Positions 44,737-50,971 of a stretch of 50,971 bases of DNA are shown here, one piece after another. This DNA comes from Pseudomonadota bacterium (GTDB taxonomy: Bacteria; Pseudomonadota; Gammaproteobacteria; Burkholderiales; Burkholderiaceae_C). The notes under the pieces were generated by a model, which worked only from the letters and a program-made list of their open reading frames with translations, was not told the DNA's origin and did no database searches. The DNA lies in assembly GCA_031119395.1 (NCBI GenBank), contig JAVHYA010000031.1, positions 1 through 50,971 of the forward strand. Direction: 5' to 3'. Each line of letters begins with the position of its first letter. Positions within the stretch are counted from its first letter, which is position 1. A program made the position numbers and the translations under genes.

Positions 44737-45701
44737 GTGGCCAGCACCTCCAGGCAGGCGCGCTTGTGCGCCTCGCCCTGCGCCGGCGCGACGATGCGGG
44801 TGCCGATGCGCAGGCCGTAGTCCAGCCCGAGCCGGTCGGCCTGCAGCACCCAGGCCGTGAGGCGCGAGACGCGACCTTCCAGGTCCGTCAGGCCGGTGGC
44901 CTGGGCGTCGAGCCACAACTCGTGCCGCTGGGCCTGCTCGGCATCGCGGCTCACCAGCTCGTCGGAGCCCGCGGCCTGTGCGCGCGCGGCCTTCTTCCAC
45001 ACCACGAGCTTGAGGGGGTCGCCCCGGCGGTACGGGCGCACGCCGTCGTATTCGCCGGCGCCTTGCGTGGTGGCGGCCGCGATGGCGTCGCCCTCGCGCG
45101 GCTCGCCGGGCGGCAGCGGGGGCGCGTGGGCTTCGGGCGCGGGGTAGACCAGCATCTTCGCGGCCGGTCGCCAGACGGTCCAGACGCGGAAGGTGCCGAG
45201 CGGGAAGCGCGTCTCGGCCGTCAGCACCGGCACCGGGTGCAGGCCGCGGCGCGGCGGCTGGAAGGCGATCTCCACGGTGGCCGTGCCCTGGGCCGGCACG
45301 TCGGTCCAGGCCCAGTGGCCGCTGCCGCGCACCGCCAGCCCGATGCCGTAGCGCGCGCGCCGCCGCTCGTTGTGCAGCACCACGCGAAAAACGGCCGCAG
45401 CGCCCGCGTACTGGGCGTCGGGCGCTATCAAATGCATAGCGAGGCCCCGCAGGGTGGCATGGCACACGTGCATGCCCACGGCCACGCTGCCGGCCAGCAG
45501 GAAGGTCAGCAGGTAGCCGAGGTTGAGCTGGTAGTTGATCGATGCGACCAGCAGCACCAGCAGCGTCGCGCCCAGCATCCAGCCCGCCGCCGTGGGCACG
45601 ATGTAGACGTTGCGCTGGGTGAGCGCGATTTGGTCCGAGGGCGGCCGGCGCGAAAGGAACCAGCCGTCGATGCGTTGGCGCAGTGCGGCCGATGGATTCA
45701 T
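44730..45701 (-). CDS. DUF58-domain membrane protein
   Basis: The 323-residue protein has two N-terminal membrane helices (AAGWMLGATLLVLLVASINY and GYLLTFLLAGSVAVGMHVC). A long soluble region ends in the DUF58 motif GEYDGVRPYRRGDPLKLVVW, a von Willebrand A-like fold. It partners MoxR ATPases and TgpA-type proteins in a conserved trio, perhaps as a chaperone-assembled complex. Its stop overlaps the TgpA start. The 17-bp palindromic element at 45424-45440 lies in its coding sequence. Confidence 0.92.
   Translation of the reverse strand: MNPSAALRQRIDGWFLSRRPPSDQIALTQRNVYIVPTAAGWMLGATLLVLLVASINYQLNLGYLLTFLLAGSVAVGMHVCHATLRGLAMHLIAPDAQYAGAAAVFRVVLHNERRRARYGIGLAVRGSGHWAWTDVPAQGTATVEIAFQPPRRGLHPVPVLTAETRFPLGTFRVWTVWRPAAKMLVYPAPEAHAPPLPPGEPREGDAIAAATTQGAGEYDGVRPYRRGDPLKLVVWKKAARAQAAGSDELVSRDAEQAQRHELWLDAQATGLTDLEGRVSRLTAWVLQADRLGLDYGLRIGTRIVAPAQGEAHKRACLEVLATC
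45424..45440. repeat. 17-bp dispersed palindrome within the DUF58 gene
   Basis: GCTAT and ATAGC flank 7 bases, giving the same 17-bp length as the copies at 17828 and 33468, with 5-bp arms. It encodes residues around AMHLIAPDA and keeps the frame. Confidence 0.45.
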
Positions 45702-45714
45702 GGGCGGGGGGCGT

Positions 45715-46665
<951 letters not shown>

Positions 46666-46694
46666 GGCCTGCGGCCCCCGTGCCGAGTGAGGTC

Positions 46695-47669
46695 ATGCGC
46701 CGCTTCCGAGACATGGCCCCCACCGGTTACTACATCCATCGCGATTTCTGGAAGCACGAGATGGGCCGGGGGCATCCGGAGTGCCCGGAGCGGCTCGATG
46801 CCATCGAGGACCGGCTGCTTCTCACCGGCGTGGCCGACGCGCTCGAGCGCCACGACGACATCCCGCTGGCCAGCCTGGCGCAGATCACCCGCGCCCACAC
46901 GGCCGAGCACCTCGAACACCTCGAATCGTTGAACCAGCGGCTGGTGGCGGACGAGTCCGTCGGCGGCCCGGCCTACGCGCAGCTCGACCCCGACACGTCG
47001 CTGTCCCGCGGCACGCTGCTGGCGGCACGCCGTGCGGCCGGCGCCGCCATCGCGGCGACCGACGCGGTGATGCGCGGCGAACTCGCCAACGCCTTCTGTG
47101 CCGTGCGTCCGCCCGGCCACCACGCCTGCCGCGAGCAGGCGATGGGCTTCTGCTTCCTCAACAACGTGGCCATCGCGGCCAGGCATGCGCTGGAGCAGCA
47201 CGGGCTCTCGCGCGTGGCGGTGGTCGACTTCGACGTGCACCACGGCAACGGCACCGAGAACATCCTCTCGAACGACCCGCGCGTGCTGATGGTCGGCATC
47301 TTCCAGCATCCCTTCTATCCCTTCAGCGGCACCGAGCACCCGGCCGCGAACATGGTGAACGTGCCCATCCCGGCCTACACCAAGGGCATGGACGTGCGCG
47401 AGATGATCGAGTGCATCTGGATGCCGCGCCTGGAGGAATTCAAGCCGCAGATGCTCTTCGTCAGCGCGGGCTTCGACGCGCACCGCGAAGACGAACTCGG
47501 CCAGCTGGGGCTCAACGAGAACGACTTCACCTGGATCACCAGCCGCATCCGCGACGTGGCCCACCGCCATGCCAAGGGCCGCATCGTGTCGCTGCTCGAA
47601 GGGGGCTACCACCTCGACGCGCTGGCGCGCAGCGTGGAAGCCCACGTGCGCGTGCTGGCCGACCTGTGA
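46695..47669 (+). CDS. Histone deacetylase-family zinc amidohydrolase
   Basis: This 324-residue cytoplasmic enzyme removes acyl groups from amines (acetyl-polyamine or acyl-lysine). It has the HDAC motifs GRGHPECPERLDAIEDRL, catalytic His pair in RPPGHHACREQAMGFCFLNN, zinc ligands in VVDFDVHHGNGTENI and VSAGFDAHREDELGQLGL, and EGGYHLDALARS. This matches class II-like HDAH proteins. The ATG at 46695 has GAGTGAGG upstream; 46713 is the alternative start. It is divergent from moxR and 21 bp before the MscS gene. Confidence 0.93.
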   Translation: MRRFRDMAPTGYYIHRDFWKHEMGRGHPECPERLDAIEDRLLLTGVADALERHDDIPLASLAQITRAHTAEHLEHLESLNQRLVADESVGGPAYAQLDPDTSLSRGTLLAARRAAGAAIAATDAVMRGELANAFCAVRPPGHHACREQAMGFCFLNNVAIAARHALEQHGLSRVAVVDFDVHHGNGTENILSNDPRVLMVGIFQHPFYPFSGTEHPAANMVNVPIPAYTKGMDVREMIECIWMPRLEEFKPQMLFVSAGFDAHREDELGQLGLNENDFTWITSRIRDVAHRHAKGRIVSLLEGGYHLDALARSVEAHVRVLADL

Positions 47670-47690
47670 CCGAACGGGCCGGCTGAAGGG

Positions 47691-48980
47691 ATGATGGACT
47701 GGAACGGTTTCCTGCTGCGCCTGCAGCAGATCGACGCGCGCAGCTTCTGGATCGAGATCGCCGTGCTGGTGGCCTGCGTCGGCGCGGCCTGGGGCGTCAG
47801 CCGCTGGTTCGGCCGCGACCAGCCCAAGGACTCGGTCTGGTTCGGCGAGCGCACCTTCGACGGCCTGCTGTTTCCGCTGCTGGCGCTCGTGCTGACCGAC
47901 CTGGCGCGCCGTGGCGTGCTCAGCTTCCAGCCCGTGCTGGTGCTGCGCATCGCGGTGTCGGTGTTCGTCGCGCTGGTGGCGATCCGCCTCTTCGCGCGCG
48001 TGCTGCGCGCGGTGTTCCCCACCTCGGCGCTGGTGCGGCTGGTCGAACGCACGATCTCCTGGCTGGCCTGGATCGGCGCGGTGCTCTGGATCGTCGGCCT
48101 GCTGCCGCCGGTGCTGGCCGAACTGGACGAGATCACGCTGGGCTTCGGCAAGACGCGCGTGAGCGTCCGCACCATCTTCGAGGGCACGCTCTCGGCCGGC
48201 GTGGTGCTGGTCATCGCGCTGTGGATCGCCGCGACGATCGAGAAGCGCATCCTCAGCGAAGCGGTGTCGGACCTGTCGATGCGCAAGGTGGCCTCGAATG
48301 CGGTGCGCGCCTTCCTGCTGCTCATCGGCCTGCTGTTCGCGCTCTCGGCGGTGGGGGTGGACCTCACGGCCCTGTCGGTGCTCGGCGGCGCGCTCGGGGT
48401 CGGCCTGGGCTTCGGCCTGCAGAAGCTGGCGGCCAACTACGTGAGCGGTTTCGTCATCCTGCTGGAGCGCTCCATCCGCATCGGCGACAACGTGAAGGTC
48501 GACACCTTCGAGGGCCGCATCACCGACATCAAGACGCGCTACACGCTCATCCGCGCCGGCAACGGGCGGCAGGCGATCGTGCCCAACGAGTCGATCATCA
48601 CCAGCCGGGTCGAGAACCTCTCGCTGGCCGACCTCAAGTTCAACATCACGACCAGCATCGTGGTGGGCTACGAGAGCGACGTGGGCCAGGTGCAGTCCAT
48701 CCTCTGCGAGGCGGCGAAGGCGCAGCCGCGCGTGATGGGCGAGCCGGCGCCGGTGGCCTTCCTCACCAACTTCGCGCCCGACGGGCTGGAGTTCACGCTG
48801 CACTTCTGGGTGCGCGATCCCGACAAGGGCAAGGACAACCTGCGCTCGGCCATCAACATCGCGATCCTCGAAGGGTTGCGCGCCGCGAACATCGACATCC
48901 CCTATCCGCAGCGCGTCGTGCGCGTCGAATCCCTGCCCGAAGGTCGGCCATCGGTGCCGGGGCAGGGCACTGCCCTATAA
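47691..48980 (+). CDS. MscS-family mechanosensitive channel
   Basis: The 429-residue inner-membrane channel protects against osmotic downshock. It has about five membrane helices and the MscS pore helix TALSVLGGALGVGLGFGLQK, followed by LAANYVSGFVILLERSIRIG and the beta domain with VDTFEGRITDIKTRYTLIRA. It is longer than E. coli MscS by extra N-terminal helices. The first of two ATG codons (47691) has GAAGGG upstream. Its stop codon is embedded in the TATAAT box of the next transcription unit. Confidence 0.93.
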   Translation: MMDWNGFLLRLQQIDARSFWIEIAVLVACVGAAWGVSRWFGRDQPKDSVWFGERTFDGLLFPLLALVLTDLARRGVLSFQPVLVLRIAVSVFVALVAIRLFARVLRAVFPTSALVRLVERTISWLAWIGAVLWIVGLLPPVLAELDEITLGFGKTRVSVRTIFEGTLSAGVVLVIALWIAATIEKRILSEAVSDLSMRKVASNAVRAFLLLIGLLFALSAVGVDLTALSVLGGALGVGLGFGLQKLAANYVSGFVILLERSIRIGDNVKVDTFEGRITDIKTRYTLIRAGNGRQAIVPNESIITSRVENLSLADLKFNITTSIVVGYESDVGQVQSILCEAAKAQPRVMGEPAPVAFLTNFAPDGLEFTLHFWVRDPDKGKDNLRSAINIAILEGLRAANIDIPYPQRVVRVESLPEGRPSVPGQGTAL

Positions 48981-49008
48981 TCGTAAAAAAGCACGATCGT
49001 TCTTTTTT
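48976..49008 (+). promoter_or_regulatory. Consensus -10 box and 24-bp near-palindrome upstream of etfBA
   Basis: TATAAT lies at 48976-48981, across the MscS stop codon. Immediately downstream, 48985-49008 is a 24-bp near-palindrome: AAAAAAG, core ACGATCGT, and CTTTTTT, with a single mismatched pair (48992/49001). A repressor bound here would cover the expected transcription start. The symmetry and AT arms resemble operators of TetR-type acyl-CoA regulators. A second -10 candidate, TAGAAT, is at 49066-49071. The etfB start is at 49135. Confidence 0.55.
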
Positions 49009-49134
49009 GACTGCGTGCAGCCGGCGCCGTGATTGAAATGGACAGCCTGCCCCGAAGCGTCACCCTAGAATGATTTGTTGCCCGGCCCGAGCGCCACGCG
49101 GCCGCCGTTTTCGCAAATCCATGGAGTCCAACCA

Positions 49135-49884
49135 ATGAAAGTTCTGGTCCCCGTCAAACGGGTCGTCGACTACAACGTCAAGGTTCGCGTCAAGTCCGAT
49201 CAAACGGGCGTGGACATCGCCAACGTGAAGATGAGCATGAACCCCTTCGACGAGATCGCCGTGGAAGAGGCGGTGCGTCTGAAGGAAAAGGGCGCCGTGA
49301 CCGAGGTGATCGCCGTCAGCTGCGGCGATGCCAAGTGCCAGGAAACCCTGCGCACCGCGATGGCCATCGGCGCCGACCGCGGCATCCTGGTCGAGACCAC
49401 CGAAGAGCTCCAGCCCCTGGCCGTCGCCAAGCTGCTCAAGGCCCTGGTCGACAAGGAACAGCCCGGCCTCGTCATCCTGGGCAAGCAGGCCATCGACGAC
49501 GACGCCAACCAGACCGGCCAGATGCTCGCCGCCCTGGCCGAGCTGCCCCAGGCCACCTTCGCCTCCAAGGTCGAGGTCGCCGGCGAGAAGGTCAGCGTCA
49601 CCCGCGAGGTCGACGGCGGCCTGGAAACCCTTTCGCTGAGCCTGCCGGCGGTCGTCACCACCGACCTGCGCCTGAACGAGCCGCGCTACGTCACGCTGCC
49701 CAACATCATGAAGGCCAAGAAGAAGCAGCTGGACACCGTCAAGCCCGAGGACCTGGGCGTGGACGTCAAGCCGCGCCTGAAGACCCTCAAGGTCGCCGAG
49801 CCGCCCAAGCGCGGCGCCGGCGTCAAGGTGGCCGACGTGGCCGCCCTGGTCGACAAGCTGAAGAACGAAGCCAAGGTGATCTGA
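49135..49884 (+). CDS. etfB: Electron transfer flavoprotein, beta subunit
   Basis: EtfB pairs with EtfA to carry electrons from acyl-CoA and other dehydrogenases to ETF:ubiquinone oxidoreductase; EtfB holds AMP. The 249-residue protein has [19 protein letters not shown] at the start, [18 protein letters not shown], the AMP-site segment [18 protein letters not shown], and the loop [18 protein letters not shown]. The start has GGAG 9 bases upstream. It lies 14 bp ahead of etfA in one operon, with an acyl-CoA dehydrogenase following. Confidence 0.97.
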   Translation: MKVLVPVKRVVDYNVKVRVKSDQTGVDIANVKMSMNPFDEIAVEEAVRLKEKGAVTEVIAVSCGDAKCQETLRTAMAIGADRGILVETTEELQPLAVAKLLKALVDKEQPGLVILGKQAIDDDANQTGQMLAALAELPQATFASKVEVAGEKVSVTREVDGGLETLSLSLPAVVTTDLRLNEPRYVTLPNIMKAKKKQLDTVKPEDLGVDVKPRLKTLKVAEPPKRGAGVKVADVAALVDKLKNEAKVI

Positions 49885-49898
49885 GGAGTTTTGAGACC

Positions 49899-50831
49899 AT
49901 GACCGCACTCGTTATTGCCGAACACGACCACGCCACCGTCAAGCCCGCGACCTTGAACACCGTCACCGCCGCCATCGCCTGCGGTGGCGACGTGCACGTG
50001 CTGGTGGCCGGCGCCAATGCCGCCGAAGCCGGCAAGGCCGCCGCGCAGATCGCCGGCGTCGCCAAGGTCATCGTGGCCGACGGCGCCAGCCTGACCGACG
50101 GCCTGGCCGAGAACGTCGCCGCCCAGGTGCTGGCGATCGCCTCCAACTACAGCCACATCCTGTTCCCCGCCACCGCCGCGGGCAAGAACGTCGCACCGCG
50201 CGTGGCCGCCAAGCTCGACGTGGCCCAGATCTCCGACATCACCAAGGTCGACAGCCCCGACACCTTCGAGCGCCCGATCTATGCCGGCAACGCCATCGCC
50301 ACCGTGCAGAGCAGCGACGCCACCAAGGTGATCACCGTGCGCACCACCGGCTTCGATGCCGCGGCCGCCACCGGTGGCAGCGCCGCGGTCGAGACGGTCG
50401 ATGCCGTGGCCGACAGCGGCAAGAGCAGCTTCGTGGGCCGCGAGGTGACCAAGAGCGACCGCCCCGAACTGACGGCCGCCAAGATCATCGTCTCGGGTGG
50501 CCGCGCGCTGGGCAGCTCGGAGAAGTTCAACGAGGTGATGACGCCCCTGGCCGACAAGCTGGGCGCCGCGCTGGGCGCGAGCCGCGCCGCGGTCGATGCG
50601 GGCTACGCCCCCAACGACTGGCAGGTGGGCCAGACCGGCAAGATCGTCGCGCCGCAGCTGTACATCGCCGCCGGCATCTCCGGCGCGATCCAGCATCTGG
50701 CCGGCATGAAGGACTCCAAGGTGATCGTGGCGATCAACAAGGACCCCGAGGCGCCGATCTTCAGCGTGGCCGACTACGGCCTCGAGGCGGACCTGTTCAC
50801 GGCCGTGCCGGAACTGGTCAAGGCGCTCTGA
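49899..50831 (+). CDS. etfA: Electron transfer flavoprotein, alpha subunit
   Basis: EtfA binds FAD. The 310-residue protein starts [20 protein letters not shown] and carries the FAD-domain signature [20 protein letters not shown], ending [19 protein letters not shown] and [20 protein letters not shown]. All FAD-contact segments appear intact and the length is standard. It overlaps nothing and is followed by a strong terminator, then the next gene. Confidence 0.97.
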   Translation: MTALVIAEHDHATVKPATLNTVTAAIACGGDVHVLVAGANAAEAGKAAAQIAGVAKVIVADGASLTDGLAENVAAQVLAIASNYSHILFPATAAGKNVAPRVAAKLDVAQISDITKVDSPDTFERPIYAGNAIATVQSSDATKVITVRTTGFDAAAATGGSAAVETVDAVADSGKSSFVGREVTKSDRPELTAAKIIVSGGRALGSSEKFNEVMTPLADKLGAALGASRAAVDAGYAPNDWQVGQTGKIVAPQLYIAAGISGAIQHLAGMKDSKVIVAINKDPEAPIFSVADYGLEADLFTAVPELVKAL

Positions 50832-50861
50832 GGCCGTCCCCACACCGATCCGCCATCGAAG

Positions 50862-50888
50862 GGGCATCGTTCGCGATGCCCTTTTTTT
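50862..50888 (+). terminator. Rho-independent terminator after etfA
   Basis: GGGCATCG and CGATGCCC form an 8-bp perfect stem with a TTCG tetraloop (50870-50873), followed by seven Ts at 50882-50888. This is the clearest intrinsic terminator in the window. It ends the etfBA transcript, though it lies only 28 bp before the acyl-CoA dehydrogenase start. Confidence 0.9.
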
Positions 50889-50916
50889 GTCCGCTTGCCG
50901 GACCCTAGGAGACACC

Positions 50917-50971
50917 ATGAGCTACACCGCCCCCCTGAAGGACATGCTGTTCGACATCGAGCACCTGGCCC
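50917..50971 (+). CDS. Acyl-CoA dehydrogenase, N-terminal fragment (cut by the window edge)
   Basis: Only 18 codons are visible (MSYTAPLKDMLFDIEHLA). This N-terminus is typical of the long-chain type acyl-CoA dehydrogenases that follow etfBA in beta-proteobacteria (MSYTAPVKDMLF-like). AGGAGA lies 6 bases before the ATG. The reaction would be the first oxidation of fatty-acid beta-oxidation, passing electrons to the ETF encoded just upstream. The family call rests on this short stretch and context. Confidence 0.6.
   Translation, partial: MSYTAPLKDMLFDIEHLA

Noticed and set aside
48961-48974. Stem GGCAG-GGCA-CTGCC at the end of the MscS gene as a terminator
   Set aside because: No T-tract follows and the stem is only 5 bp; the region is better explained by the -10 box next to it.
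48985-49008. The A6...T6 palindrome as an intrinsic terminator for MscS
   Set aside because: The stem would be almost all A-T pairs with no stable GC core, so a hairpin would be weak; symmetry around ACGATCGT fits a protein-binding site better.

Overview
This window is GC-rich (about 70%), dense chromosomal DNA from a beta-proteobacterium. It most likely comes from the Comamonadaceae, with Variovorax or a close relative as the best guess. The basis is family content: Bug/TctC-type solute receptors, a tricarballylate (tcuAB) module, many LysR regulators, TauABC-like transport, etfB-etfA followed by an acyl-CoA dehydrogenase, and the codon usage. The genus call is inference. I support 44 protein-coding genes, the last cut by the window edge. 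I see no rRNA, tRNA, CRISPR, insertion sequence, integrase or prophage gene. No gene-free stretch exceeds 300 bases; the longest are about 120-180 bp promoter or convergent regions.

Layout. (1) 117-5487: a LacI regulator, an NfsB-like nitroreductase, a quinone reductase divergent from a LysR gene, a 3-hydroxyisobutyrate-dehydrogenase-like enzyme, and an unnamed small protein with a possible Cys-His-Asp triad. (2) 5634-11948: a catabolic locus. A GntR/UTRA repressor and a mandelate-racemase-type enolase face a TauCBA-like ABC transporter and a GMC oxidoreductase, with a palindromic operator candidate between them. (3) 11968-17761: a minus-strand run RidA - atypical SDR - LysR - TcuA - TcuB - Bug receptor, i.e. 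a tricarballylate/citrate-type oxidation module. (4) 17854-21545: a transglutaminase-like protein and a fused circularly permuted ATP-grasp/alpha-E protein. (5) 21570-24638: LysR, an anion-type MFS permease and a ureidoimidazoline (OHCU) decarboxylase. (6) 24689-33415: a large transglutaminase-DUF2126 protein, comEC, then an unfused ATP-grasp gene and alpha-E gene. (7) 33469-36068: a flavodoxin-fold quinone reductase divergent from LysR, and a zinc-ribbon protein. (8) 36149-40203: glpK, glpR and glpD. (9) 40333-48980: a phosphatase-fold lipoprotein, an HD-domain protein, MltB, the TgpA-DUF58-MoxR trio, a histone-deacetylase-like hydrolase and an MscS channel. (10) 49135-end: etfB, etfA and the start of an acyl-CoA dehydrogenase.

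The most interesting theme is peptide-bond chemistry. Two versions of the predicted ATP-grasp/alpha-E/transglutaminase peptide-ligase system lie within 16 kb. One is fused and has lost recognisable nucleotide-site motifs; the other is split and intact. A third transglutaminase system (MoxR/DUF58/TgpA) lies about 9 kb further on. Other notable signals are a 24-bp near-palindrome beside a consensus -10 box ahead of etfBA, a 17-bp palindromic element scattered through genes and intergenic gaps, and an SDR lacking the YxxxK catalytic pair.
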